Part shown: positions 24,602 through 32,732 of the stretch, one piece after another
Position numbering within the stretch: the first letter of the stretch is position 1
How the letters are laid out: the number at the start of each line of letters is the position of its first letter
From: an uncultured Bacteroidota bacterium
GTDB lineage: Bacteria; Bacteroidota; Bacteroidia; Bacteroidales; P3
Length of the DNA: 32,732 bases
Assembly (NCBI GenBank): GCA_902796265.1
Contig: CADBOG010000120.1
Span: forward strand, 1-32,732
Direction of reading: 5' to 3'
Translations under genes and position numbers: made by a program
Notes under the pieces: generated by a model
Database searches by the model: none
The model's input: only the letters and a program-made list of their open reading frames with translations
What the model was told of the DNA's origin: nothing

Positions 24602-26065
24602 TCATTTCTTCGGTTGCGGGTCGGAGGTGACATCGACGCCAAGCTTCTTGAATATCTTGAGGTCGACCTCGCCGAGCATCGTCGTGGTATGTACCTGACA
24701 TCCTTTGAGTAGCGGCAAAGTGTCGAGTGCCTTGCGGCAGTTTTCGTCGCTAAGGCTGAGCATCGAGAGTGCAAGAAGCACCTCGTCGGTATGGAGACGC
24801 GGGTTGTTGCCGTGAAGGAGTCGTGTCTTTGTGTATTGTATAGGTTCAATATATTTTTGTGCGATGAGCTTCACGTCGTGGTCAATCGAAGCAAGATGCT
24901 TGGTGGCGTTGAGCAACATAGCGGCACAAGCGCCAAGCAAGTCGCTTGAATGACCCGTGATGATGGTGCCGTCATCCATCTCCATAGCTGCTGCGGGAGC
25001 GTTTTCTTGTGCAGCACGTTCATGAGCAGCCGTTGTGGTGCGACGGAAGTCGGTCGTTATCTTCATCTGCTTCATTAGCAGTGCATTCTTGTCGACTTCG
25101 GATTCGGGTATTCGACCTTGCACGAACTTGCAGAGGGCTGCATAATAGCGACGGATAATTTCCTCCTTCGAAGCATGGCAGCAGACCTCGTCGTCGCAGA
25201 TGCAGAATCCCGCCATATTGACACCCATGTCGGTAGGTGACTTATATGGGTTCTCACCGAAGATGCCTTCAAAGATGGCGTTGAGCACCGGGAATATCTC
25301 AATATCACGATTATAGTTGACCGCCGTTGTGCCGTAAGCGTCAAGGTGGAACGGGTCAATCATATTGACATCGTTAAGGTCGGCAGTAGCTGCCTCGTAT
25401 GCCACATTTACAGGATGTTTCAGAGGTATGCTCCAAATTGGGAAGGTCTCGAACTTAGCGTATCCGGCCTTAACACCTTGTCTGTTTTCTTGATACAGCT
25501 GGCTGAGGCAGACAGCCATCTTGCCGCTTCCGGGACCTGGAGCCGTGACGATGACCAATGGACGAGTGGTCTTTATATACTCGTTGCGACCGAAACCGTT
25601 CTCCGAACAGATAAGGTCGACATTTGTAGGATATCCATCTATAAGATAATGATAATAGACGCTGATTCCCAGACGCTCAAGTCGCTCACGGAAGGCCTGC
25701 GCGCTTGGCTGGCCATGATACTGCGTGATGCATACGGCGCTGACCAGAAGGCCGCGACTTTGGAACTCGTCACGCAATCGCAGCACGTCGTCGTCATAGG
25801 TTATGCCGAGGTCGGCACGCACTTTGTTTTTCTCGATGTCGCGAGCACTAATGGCGATGACCATCTCGGCATCGTCGCGCAGCTGCATGAGCATCTTGAG
25901 CTTGCTGTCTGGTTCAAAACCAGGCAGCACGCGGCTGGCATGAAAATCGTCGAAGAGCTTGCCTCCGAACTCCAAATAAAGCTTGTTGCCGAACTTGGAG
26001 ATGCGCTCCTTGATGTGTTCGGATTGAATTTTGAGATACTTCTCGTTGTCGAAACCGTGTTTCAT
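24602..26065 (-). CDS. DUF1846 (UPF0371) family protein
   Basis: A 487-residue cytoplasmic protein matching DUF1846 along its whole length. Recognisable stretches are MKHGFDNEKYLKIQSEHIKE, LYLEFGGKLFDDFHASRVLPGF, TAPGPGSGKMAVCLSQLY (a P-loop-like nucleotide-binding turn), AGYAKFETFPIWSIPLKHPVN and GVNMAGFCICDDEVC. Members are widespread in Firmicutes and Bacteroidetes, and their biochemical role is not settled as far as I know. The leader has a consensus -7 box and a terminator-like hairpin with eight U just before the ATG, suggesting control by attenuation. Downstream are mtnN and luxS on the same strand, but a functional link is only inferred from position. Confidence 0.93.
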   Translation of the reverse strand: MKHGFDNEKYLKIQSEHIKERISKFGNKLYLEFGGKLFDDFHASRVLPGFEPDSKLKMLMQLRDDAEMVIAISARDIEKNKVRADLGITYDDDVLRLRDEFQSRGLLVSAVCITQYHGQPSAQAFRERLERLGISVYYHYLIDGYPTNVDLICSENGFGRNEYIKTTRPLVIVTAPGPGSGKMAVCLSQLYQENRQGVKAGYAKFETFPIWSIPLKHPVNVAYEAATADLNDVNMIDPFHLDAYGTTAVNYNRDIEIFPVLNAIFEGIFGENPYKSPTDMGVNMAGFCICDDEVCCHASKEEIIRRYYAALCKFVQGRIPESEVDKNALLMKQMKITTDFRRTTTAAHERAAQENAPAAAMEMDDGTIITGHSSDLLGACAAMLLNATKHLASIDHDVKLIAQKYIEPIQYTKTRLLHGNNPRLHTDEVLLALSMLSLSDENCRKALDTLPLLKGCQVHTTTMLGEVDLKIFKKLGVDVTSDPQPKK

Positions 26066-26091
26066 AAAAAAAATATGAGCCCCCGACTCAT
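26066..26091 (-). terminator. Terminator-like hairpin in the DUF1846 leader
   Basis: In the mRNA, ATGAGT (26091-26086) pairs with GCTCAT (26080-26075) around CGGGG, followed by A and eight U (26073-26066), then directly the AUG start codon. Upstream, the stretch 26098-26089 can pair with 26141-26131 (10 bp with one bulge) and would take up the first three bases of the terminator arm. This pairing partner overlaps the predicted transcription start, so only part of it may be in the RNA. Confidence 0.55.
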
Positions 26092-26141
26092 CCGTATTGC
26101 CGCCGAGGAGATGGTTATGTAAAAAAATGAAATACGGGATG

Positions 26142-26170
26142 CAAAAATACTAATAAAATCAGAATCCAAA
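26142..26170 (-). promoter_or_regulatory. Promoter of the DUF1846 gene
   Basis: The minus strand reads TTTG (26167-26170), a 17-bp spacer and TATTTTTG (26142-26149). Expected start is near 26135, giving a leader of about 70 nt that contains the terminator-like hairpin. Confidence 0.6.
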
Positions 26171-26215
26171 GCAGAAAAATAACAAAAAATTATTAATCGC
26201 TAATTGACAGTCATC

Positions 26216-26223
26216 TACATTTG
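26216..26223 (+). promoter_or_regulatory. Possible -7 box of the sensor kinase gene
   Basis: TACATTTG matches TAnnTTTG, but no TTTG is seen at -33. If used, the leader would be about 245 nt and would contain the 11-bp repeat array at 26343-26397. The rest of the 410-bp gap 26066-26475 shows no gene. Confidence 0.35.
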
Positions 26224-26342
26224 CCATACATCAACAAAAGTTGTTCTCCTCAATACTTATTGCATCATACAATTTGTAGTTTTTTATCATTCTTGAAAAA
26301 TATCCATTATCACTCCTTTCATACCCAAAAACAAAATTTTCC

Positions 26343-26397
26343 AACTCTAACCTAACTCTAACTTAAGTCTAACTTAACTCTAACCTAACACTAACCT
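26343..26397. repeat. 11-bp tandem array, 5 units
   Basis: Five 11-bp units: AACTCTAACCT, AACTCTAACTT, AAGTCTAACTT, AACTCTAACCT, AACACTAACCT. They belong to the same family as the 11-unit array at 9459-9579, including the variant AAGTCTAACT unit that creates ACTTAAGT at its junction. Here the array lies 78 bp before the start of the sensor kinase gene. Confidence 0.88.
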
Positions 26398-26475
26398 AAA
26401 AACCGCCCTAAGGCAATCAAAAAAAATCTTTTTTAATATGTATAACAAAACGGCATTTGTTGCGTTATTGAAAAC

Positions 26476-28011
26476 ATGAAAAAAACATTCCTGATAACTC
26501 TCACCACTCTTTTCACGTTGGCTGCCGCCAGCTTGATGGCGATACAATATGTGCAGATGAAGCGAACGGTGACGGTTAGCAACAACCTCTTCAACATCAG
26601 CGTCAACAATGCTATGGACGACATGATTGAGCAGCTTAACCGCCTTAAAGTAGAAGACTACATCGGCCAAAACGACAGATACAAGCTCTTGAAATTCAAA
26701 CGCATCGAAGAGCTCAACAACCGTATGCAGAGCATCATCAAAGAGAACTATACTACTTTCTACGACACCAATATCGTGCAGGTGGGCATCACCATGATTG
26801 ACAGCGTGAAACTCCTTCCTGGCGTCAAAATATCATCGGCCGACTCTAATGCCATAGCGCAATACAACACCATTCTTGCCACTCGCGACCGACTGACCGA
26901 CAACAGCGAATTCTACAACCAGTTTGTCACCGACATCTCCGAATATGTGGTAGACAACATCCTCACCTCCAGCTCGTTCAACTTCAACCTTCTTGACTCG
27001 CTCATCACCGACAAGCTGATGATCAACGGTGTCGATATCGAACCATACGTAGGCATTTACGACAACACCGACAACAAGTTCCTCTACTGCAACACCGAAG
27101 GCATGGAGCAGAAACTCCTCGAGTCGCCCTTCAAATACCGCTTCCACCCCAACGGCATGATGTCGCCTAACGAGTACTTTATCTTTCTCCAATTCCCTCT
27201 TTCCTCGCTGCTGCTCAAGGAGAACTCCACTCGCTATTTCCTACTCGCTTTCGCGCTCATCTCCTTGATATTAACGTTGTTCTTCTTGATAATGCGAACC
27301 ATCCTCAAAAAGGACAAGCTCGACGTCATGAAGACCGACTTCATCAACAACATGACGCACGAAATCAAGACCCCTATTGCTACCATCGGACTTGCTTGCG
27401 AGATGCTTCAAGACCCTTCCATCGCTTCCGACCCAGCCAACAACAGCACCTATATCGGCATCATCAGCGACGAGAACCGAAGAATGAGGCTCCTCATCGA
27501 GACAATCCTGCAGAATGCCAAGATGTCGAACAAGAGCTTCACTCTCAACCGCACTACGGTGGATATCAACGACATAATCAAGAACGTCACAAAGAGTTTC
27601 AACCTTAAGATTGAGAGTTTGGGCGGCATACTCAACATCGACCTTACCGAGCCCTCCCCCTCCCTTTCTGCCGACGAGTTGCATATCACCAATATGATTT
27701 ACAACTTGATTGACAATGCAATAAAATATTCGCCAGAAAAAGTCAATATCAAAATAACCACACGCAAAGATGGCGACAAACTTCTCTTGAGCATAGCCGA
27801 CAAAGGACTGGGTATCAGCCGCGAAGACCAAAAGCATATCTTCGAGAAGTTCTACCGAGTATCGACTGGCGATGTCCACAACGTCAAAGGATTCGGCATA
27901 GGACTCAATTATGTAATGCAAGTAGTCAACGCCCACGGAGGGAAGATAAGTGTGAACAGCACCTTGGGCGAAGGCTCAACCTTCACCGTCGAGCTACCAA
28001 TAATAAATTGA
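26476..28011 (+). CDS. Membrane sensor histidine kinase, RprX-like
   Basis: A 511-residue two-component sensor. Transmembrane helix 1 is at about 4-23, a periplasmic sensor region covers 24-250, helix 2 is at about 254-274, then the HisKA domain with H box NNMTHEIKTP (His295). The ATPase has N box NLIDNAIKYS (410-419), G1 DKGLGI (442-447), F box FEKFYRV and G2 GFGIGLNYV (472-480), so it looks catalytically complete. Domain order, size and the H box resemble RprX of Bacteroides. No response regulator is adjacent; asd follows 124 bp later. The 11-bp repeat array lies just upstream. The stimulus is unknown. Confidence 0.92.
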   Translation: MKKTFLITLTTLFTLAAASLMAIQYVQMKRTVTVSNNLFNISVNNAMDDMIEQLNRLKVEDYIGQNDRYKLLKFKRIEELNNRMQSIIKENYTTFYDTNIVQVGITMIDSVKLLPGVKISSADSNAIAQYNTILATRDRLTDNSEFYNQFVTDISEYVVDNILTSSSFNFNLLDSLITDKLMINGVDIEPYVGIYDNTDNKFLYCNTEGMEQKLLESPFKYRFHPNGMMSPNEYFIFLQFPLSSLLLKENSTRYFLLAFALISLILTLFFLIMRTILKKDKLDVMKTDFINNMTHEIKTPIATIGLACEMLQDPSIASDPANNSTYIGIISDENRRMRLLIETILQNAKMSNKSFTLNRTTVDINDIIKNVTKSFNLKIESLGGILNIDLTEPSPSLSADELHITNMIYNLIDNAIKYSPEKVNIKITTRKDGDKLLLSIADKGLGISREDQKHIFEKFYRVSTGDVHNVKGFGIGLNYVMQVVNAHGGKISVNSTLGEGSTFTVELPIIN

Positions 28012-28044
28012 AAATTGAGAATTGAAAATTGAGAATTGAGAATT
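28006..28044. repeat. 7-bp tandem repeat overlapping a stop codon
   Basis: Five and a half copies of AATTGAR run from the last codon of the kinase gene into the gap before asd. The kinase stop TGA (28009-28011) is part of the first copy. No terminator is seen before asd. Confidence 0.85.
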
Positions 28045-28135
28045 AAACCTGAAACCTTTAACATCCCACACACAAATCAGCTCTGCGCGAGCCACAGGCT
28101 CTTGCACCCTGAAACATATTAACAATTATCATAAA

Positions 28136-29182
28136 ATGAAAATAGCAGTAGTAGGTGCCACCGGATTGGTGGGGAGCGTGATGCTCAAAGTTTTAGAGGA
28201 ACGCGGTTTTGCCAACGAGGAAATCATCGCGGCAGCCTCTATCCGTTCTCTTGGACGCAAAATCGATTTCGCCGACCGCAAAATTACTGTCGTTACCGTC
28301 GAAGAGGCCATCTCGATGAAACCCGACTTCGCAATTTTCTCGGCCGGAGCTGCTGTTTCTCGGCAATATGCGCCTCTTTTTGCCGCTGCCGGCACCACAG
28401 TTATCGACAACTCATCTGCTTGGCGCAAAGATGCCGACAAACCCCTCGTGGTTCCCGAAATCAATATTGATGCCGTAAAAGCCGACGACCGCATTATTGC
28501 AAACCCCAACTGCAGCACAATCCAGATGGTTCTCGCCATCTCGCAACTGCATCTTCGCTACAAGATTAAACGACTGGTCATCAGCACCTATCAGTCAATT
28601 ACCGGAACGGGAATCAAAGCCGTCCATCAGCTTCAGGAGGAAGAAGCTTGGCACGCTGAGCAGGTCAAGAGAGAAGGTCCCGACTTTACGTCAAGAGTCG
28701 ATGCCATGGGCGAACACAGCCAGGCTTATCCCTATCAGATTTTCCGCAACCTGTTCCCTCACGGCGGTGACTTCCAAGAAGATGGCTACACAACCGAAGA
28801 ACAGAAACTCGTCGACGAAACACGCAAAATCCTTCGCGACCAATCTATCGCCATCACAGCCACAGTGGCTCGCGTCCCCGTTGTTGGTGGTCACAGCGAA
28901 TCAGTTAACGTCGAATTCCATAAGGAGTTCGATATCGATGAGGCACGTAACATTATCGCAAACACCCACGGCGTAATCCTCTACGACAACCCTGCCGAGA
29001 ACCAATACCCTATGCCCATCTTGAGCGAACACCGCGACGAGGTCTTCGTGGGTCGCGTCCGCCGCGACCTCTCCCAACCGCGTACCCTCAACCTATGGGT
29101 CGTTGCCGACAATCTCCGCAAAGGTGCTGCCACCAACGCTATCCAAATCATGCAGAAACTCATAGAGAAAAGAGGATTATAA
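28136..29182 (+). CDS. asd: Aspartate-semialdehyde dehydrogenase
   Basis: A 348-residue cytoplasmic enzyme that reduces aspartyl phosphate to aspartate semialdehyde with NADPH, for lysine, methionine, threonine and diaminopimelate synthesis. The Rossmann motif is VVGATGLVG (5-13). DNSSAWR binds phosphate. The catalytic Cys126 is in NPNCSTIQM and His253 in GGHSESV. Length and motif order are typical of the short bacterial type. The start has no Shine-Dalgarno site but follows an A-rich stretch, usual for this phylum. The GldH-like gene and uvrC follow closely on the same strand and are probably in one transcript. Confidence 0.97.
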   Translation: MKIAVVGATGLVGSVMLKVLEERGFANEEIIAAASIRSLGRKIDFADRKITVVTVEEAISMKPDFAIFSAGAAVSRQYAPLFAAAGTTVIDNSSAWRKDADKPLVVPEINIDAVKADDRIIANPNCSTIQMVLAISQLHLRYKIKRLVISTYQSITGTGIKAVHQLQEEEAWHAEQVKREGPDFTSRVDAMGEHSQAYPYQIFRNLFPHGGDFQEDGYTTEEQKLVDETRKILRDQSIAITATVARVPVVGGHSESVNVEFHKEFDIDEARNIIANTHGVILYDNPAENQYPMPILSEHRDEVFVGRVRRDLSQPRTLNLWVVADNLRKGAATNAIQIMQKLIEKRGL

Positions 29183-29203
29183 TTCTGTAAAACAAACAAC
29201 ACA

Positions 29204-29668
29204 ATGAAACATAAAATACTTACAATCATCACCTTCGCACTACTCGCCACCTCTTGTGGAACAAAGACCGTCCTCGACGAAACAAAGCCTTTCGCCAACA
29301 ACTGCTGGAAACGCTTCGAACCCGTAGAATTCACAATCCCCAAAGTCGATACCGACAAAGCTTACCGCATAAGTCTCACGCTCCGCTACGACACTACCAA
29401 GCTGACTGGCAAGATTTTGCCCATGCTCGTTATGTTCTATGCCGACAGCAACGAGCACCACACCATCACGCCCGACTTCGAGCTTTGCGACCAGAATGGA
29501 CACCGCTACGGAAATACGGTAGGTCAGTACTGCACCGTGAGCGACACCATCGACTATTATCGACACTTCAGCCACGCCGAGCCTTATACATATTTAATAA
29601 AGCAACGCACCTCCAAATACGAACTCTACGGCATCGCAAGCCTTCAGATGGTTGCCGAAGAACTATAA
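29204..29668 (+). CDS. GldH-like lipoprotein
   Basis: A 154-residue lipoprotein. The signal peptide ends in the lipobox ATSC (Cys18). The mature part fits the layout of GldH, a lipoprotein of the gliding and type IX secretion group that is also found in non-gliding Bacteroidales: VLDETKPFANNCWKRFEPVEF near the start, then YRISLTLRYD, LPMLVMFYAD and a C-terminal beta strand. The identification rests on this layout and weak residue similarity, so it is tentative. No other gld or por gene is in the window. It lies 21 bp after asd and 41 bp before uvrC. Confidence 0.8.
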   Translation: MKHKILTIITFALLATSCGTKTVLDETKPFANNCWKRFEPVEFTIPKVDTDKAYRISLTLRYDTTKLTGKILPMLVMFYADSNEHHTITPDFELCDQNGHRYGNTVGQYCTVSDTIDYYRHFSHAEPYTYLIKQRTSKYELYGIASLQMVAEEL

Positions 29669-29709
29669 TACGGTCTCCGAGGGAATAGTATGATTCACTA
29701 GAGGAAAGA

Positions 29710-31620
29710 ATGATTGACAAAAGCATAAATAAGAACATTGACCGCATACGCCTGAAACTCAAGACCGTGCCCGAAACCCCCGGTGTTTACCAATACCTTG
29801 ACGAATCAGGCAAGGTGATTTACGTCGGGAAGGCTCGTAATCTCCAACGTCGCGTGAGTTCTTATTTTAACAGATATGACGACCACAGCTCGAAAATCAA
29901 GATGCTGGTTCGCCACATCTACGACCTCCGCACCACAGTCGTCGCTACCGAAGTCGATGCCCTGCTGCTTGAAAACAACCTCATCAAGCAGTATCAGCCG
30001 CGCTACAACAGCATGCTCAAGGACGACAAGACCTATCCTTTCCTCTGCATAACCGACGAGGAATACCCTCGGTTGCTCTTCACTCGCGACCGTACTCGCA
30101 TCAAGGGACAATTCTTCGGCCCTTATCCCAACCAACGGATTCTGCGCGAGTTGCAAGACATCATACGCAAACTCTTCAGCTATCGCAACTGCAAGAAAAA
30201 ACTCCATTGGGACGAGAAAACACAAAAATGCATTGGCTCCGACCGTCCCTGCATGAACCACCAGATAGGGCTCTGCAAGGCTCCCTGCGCGGGATTGCAA
30301 AGCAAAGAAGAATACCTCGAGACTTTCCGACGCATACGTCAAATCCTACGAGGCGACTTTGGCGACATTCTCGATGCCATGAAACGCGACATGTTCGCAT
30401 TGGCCGACCAACTGCGGTTCGAAGAAGCCGAAGTCATTCGCCGCAAAATCCGCCTCCTCGAAGAATACCAGTATAAGTCGACCGTCGTCAACACCAATGT
30501 TCGCGACGTCGATGTCTTCTCCATCCTCTCCGACTCCAAATACGCTTATGTCAACATGATGCGCATAAAGAACGGCAGCATCATTTACAGCTTCTCTAAC
30601 GAAATCAAGAAACAGCTCGACGAGAGTGACGCCGAGATACTGGCCACCATAATTCCCGCCTTGCATGAGCAAACCGAGAGCACCGCACGCGAAGCCATCG
30701 TTCCTTTCGCCATCGAAGAAATACCCGACGAATACCTTCACCTCACTATTCCCACACGTGGTGACCGTAAAGAACTCCTCGAGCTGAGTCTTCGCAACGT
30801 ACGTGCCCACCAGCACCAATGCTTCCACCAGCGCCTTCTCCTAAACCCCGATGAGGCACAAGGCCTTGAATCTAAAGAGCAACCTTTCTCCAAACGCAAC
30901 CAACTAATGGAGCGGTTGCAGAAAGAGCTGCACCTCAAGCGATTGCCAGTACATATCGAATGTTTCGACAACTCCAACATCCAAGGTTCGTACCCTGTGG
31001 CCGCGATGGTTCGCTTCACCAACGGCAAGCCCGACAAGAACGAATACCGCAAATTCAACATAAAGACCGTTGAAGGTCCCGACGACTACGCCTCTATGGC
31101 CGAAGTCATCTTTCGACGCTACAAACGCCTCAATGAGGAAGGCAAAGAACTTCCTGGCTTACTTATCGTCGATGGTGGTGCAGGACAAATGGAGGTGGCT
31201 CGAAGAGTGATTGTTGAGGAGCTCGGATTCGACATTCCAATAGCAGGCCTCGCCAAAGACAACCGTCACCACACCAGCGAGTTGCTCTGCTACGACGAAT
31301 ATTGGCAGATTCGAGTTGTAGGATTGAAACCTACCGACGAACTATTCCACCTCATGGAGCGCATCCAAGACGAAGTCCACCGCTTCGCCATCACTTTCCA
31401 CCGCGACAAACGCAGCAAAGGAACCATCCGCACCCAGCTGACCGATATTCCCGGCATTGGCCAAAAGACTGCCCGCGACCTCCTTCTACGCTTCGGCTCC
31501 ATCAAGGAAGTACGCCTACAAACCCTCGACGACCTAACCAAAGCCATAGGTCCATCCAAAGCCAAAATCGTTTTCGATTACCTCCACGACAACGAAACAT
31601 TCCCTCATAAAAATGTATAA
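29710..31620 (+). CDS. uvrC: Excinuclease ABC subunit C
   Basis: A 636-residue nuclease of nucleotide excision repair; it cuts the DNA strand on both sides of a lesion held by UvrB. Domains in order: GIY-YIG nuclease (PETPGVYQYL, VIYVGKARNL, residues 21-45); the cysteine cluster with RPCMNHQIGLCKAPC (about 178-192); a UVR domain binding UvrB (about 215-250, FALADQLRFEEAEVIRRKI); the RNase H-like nuclease (CFDNSNIQGS, LLIVDGGAGQ, AKDNRHH); and a C-terminal HhH pair (LTDIPGIGQKTARDLLLRFG). Everything expected is present. It is the third gene of the asd unit; linkage to asd has no obvious functional reason. Confidence 0.97.
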   Translation: MIDKSINKNIDRIRLKLKTVPETPGVYQYLDESGKVIYVGKARNLQRRVSSYFNRYDDHSSKIKMLVRHIYDLRTTVVATEVDALLLENNLIKQYQPRYNSMLKDDKTYPFLCITDEEYPRLLFTRDRTRIKGQFFGPYPNQRILRELQDIIRKLFSYRNCKKKLHWDEKTQKCIGSDRPCMNHQIGLCKAPCAGLQSKEEYLETFRRIRQILRGDFGDILDAMKRDMFALADQLRFEEAEVIRRKIRLLEEYQYKSTVVNTNVRDVDVFSILSDSKYAYVNMMRIKNGSIIYSFSNEIKKQLDESDAEILATIIPALHEQTESTAREAIVPFAIEEIPDEYLHLTIPTRGDRKELLELSLRNVRAHQHQCFHQRLLLNPDEAQGLESKEQPFSKRNQLMERLQKELHLKRLPVHIECFDNSNIQGSYPVAAMVRFTNGKPDKNEYRKFNIKTVEGPDDYASMAEVIFRRYKRLNEEGKELPGLLIVDGGAGQMEVARRVIVEELGFDIPIAGLAKDNRHHTSELLCYDEYWQIRVVGLKPTDELFHLMERIQDEVHRFAITFHRDKRSKGTIRTQLTDIPGIGQKTARDLLLRFGSIKEVRLQTLDDLTKAIGPSKAKIVFDYLHDNETFPHKNV

Positions 31621-31775
31621 TTCAACAAACATTTTTCGAAGGCCATTCCTCCACATGCTATTTTAACGGGGAAGAGGCACAGTAAATATTTGTCGTGTAG
31701 TAGTTACCGGATGTTTCCAGATGCTGATGCACAATAAAAAGGATCATTATGCGTTTAATACAAAAAAAAGACAGC

Positions 31776-32732
31776 ATGGCAACGACTAAAAGAAGATACC
31801 CAATAGGAATACAGACCTTTTCAGAAATCCGAAAAGGCAACTACGTGTACATAGACAAGACGGATTTAGTTTGGGAACTTGCCAATTCGGTGAAATACAC
31901 CTTCCTTAGCCGGCCACGACGCTTCGGCAAATCCTTACTCACAACAACGCTGAAATCCTATTTCGAAGGCCGCCGCGATTTATTCGAAGGACTCAAAATC
32001 ATGGAGTTGGAAGAAGAGTGGAAACAATATCCTGTCATCCACATTGACATGAGTACCTGCAAAGGGCATAATGGGGCAAAAGAACTTCGCGAAAAAATCA
32101 TGTTCACATTACGTTCCATGCAAATAGACGGTATTGGTGATGCACCGACACCTGGCGGAGCAATGATAGGCATGATTAAAGCGCTATACAATCAAAGTGG
32201 GAAACAGGTAGTTGTACTTATTGATGAATACGATGCACCGTTGCTAGAAGTCATGCACGAACAGGACAACCTCGAAGCAATGCGAAAGGTAATGCAAGAG
32301 TTCTACCAACCCTTGAAAGCATGCGAAGCGATGATACGATTCTGCTTCCTCACGGGTATAACCAAGTTCAGCCAATTGAGCATATTCTCAACACTTAACA
32401 ACATCTCTAATATATCCATGGATCGTGAATATGCAACCATCTGTGGTATCACAGAGAAAGAGCTTACCACAGTGTTGAGCGACGACATAGACATGCTGTC
32501 CGAAGAATACGAATGCACCCACGAGGAGATGCACCAAATGCTGAAAAGGCAATATGACGGCTATCACTTCTCCGGGCGTTCAGAAGAAGTATATAATCCA
32601 TATAGCCTTTTCAACTGCTTCAACAAAAAGGAAATCCGCAATTATTGGTTTGAGAGTGGCACGCCCACATTCCTATTTAACCAGATGAAACGCTTCGGCA
32701 CAGATATAACTCAGATGGACGAGATTCTGGCC
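31776..32732 (+). CDS. AAA-ATPase-like protein with expected PD-(D/E)XK tail (partial)
   Basis: A coding region open to the window edge, 319 codons seen. The N-terminus RYPIGIQTFSEIRKGNYVYIDKT and the P-loop-like LSRPRRFGKSLL (44-55) define the AAA-ATPase-like family (PF09820). VVVLIDEYDAPLL (145-157) is Walker B, followed by FLTGITKFSQLSIFSTLNNI. Family members usually end in a PD-(D/E)XK nuclease-like domain (PF08011), which would lie beyond the window. Such genes occur in many copies in Bacteroidales and their role is unknown. An in-frame ATG at 31749 would add nine residues (MRLIQKKDS); ATG 31776 fits the family better. No consensus promoter is seen in 31621-31775. Confidence 0.9.
   Translation, partial: MATTKRRYPIGIQTFSEIRKGNYVYIDKTDLVWELANSVKYTFLSRPRRFGKSLLTTTLKSYFEGRRDLFEGLKIMELEEEWKQYPVIHIDMSTCKGHNGAKELREKIMFTLRSMQIDGIGDAPTPGGAMIGMIKALYNQSGKQVVVLIDEYDAPLLEVMHEQDNLEAMRKVMQEFYQPLKACEAMIRFCFLTGITKFSQLSIFSTLNNISNISMDREYATICGITEKELTTVLSDDIDMLSEEYECTHEEMHQMLKRQYDGYHFSGRSEEVYNPYSLFNCFNKKEIRNYWFESGTPTFLFNQMKRFGTDITQMDEILA

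Noticed and set aside
31658-31840. 60-residue minus-strand open frame before the AAA-ATPase-like gene.
   Set aside because: It overlaps the start of that gene, has no promoter or family signal, and its composition looks random.

Overview
The window looks like a chromosomal stretch from a Bacteroidales bacterium. The evidence is of several kinds. Many promoters match the Bacteroidetes pattern (TTTG near -33, TAnnTTTG near -7). Classical Shine-Dalgarno sites are mostly missing. Secreted proteins carry typical Bacteroidetes lipoboxes or -AxAQ cleavage sites. The gene content also fits: an UpxY-type NusG paralogue, a SusB-like GH97, a GldH-like lipoprotein, a FISUMP-domain fragment, an RprX-like kinase and a DUF1846 protein. 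Most of the window is core housekeeping DNA rather than a mobile island. The unusual material lies between the genes.

Layout. At 1-1268 there are two small minus-strand lipoproteins and a nested hairpin. At 1373-7010 (minus) there is an UpxY/NusG paralogue, trkA, two divergent trkH genes and ftsE (with its own promoter), i.e. a complete Trk-type K+ uptake system. At 7195-7947 (plus) there is a nitroreductase. The 766-bp gap 7948-8713 holds a perfect promoter, a C10 tract, the 3' remnant of a FISUMP-domain gene, two terminators and three 23-bp tandem repeats. At 8714-9283 (plus) is a small predicted beta-barrel. The gap 9284-9765 is a composite repeat region: an 8-bp-repeat hairpin, an 11-bp x 11 tandem array ending in a hairpin, and a perfect 26-bp inverted repeat.

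From 21522 down to 9766 (minus) runs a probable 12-kb transcription unit: guaB, two parvulin-type periplasmic chaperones (PpiC-like and SurA-like), moxR, an unknown secreted protein, panB, a GH97 alpha-glucosidase and sstT. At 21708-23000 (plus) is a second predicted outer-membrane barrel protein. Its stop codon overlaps a convergent tRNA-Arg(CCG). Next come luxS and mtnN (minus), the two enzymes that detoxify S-adenosylhomocysteine and make the AI-2 precursor, separated by 26-bp tandem repeats. A DUF1846 gene follows, with a terminator-like hairpin just before its start codon.

The right end is plus-strand: an RprX-like sensor kinase with no adjacent response regulator, asd, a GldH-like lipoprotein, uvrC, and an AAA-ATPase-like gene cut by the window edge. 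I did not find a multi-gene system that is clearly new. The strongest candidates for something undescribed are the composite repeat region at 9351-9733, whose 11-bp unit recurs at 26343-26397, the 23-bp repeats at 8589-8657, and the attenuator-like DUF1846 leader.
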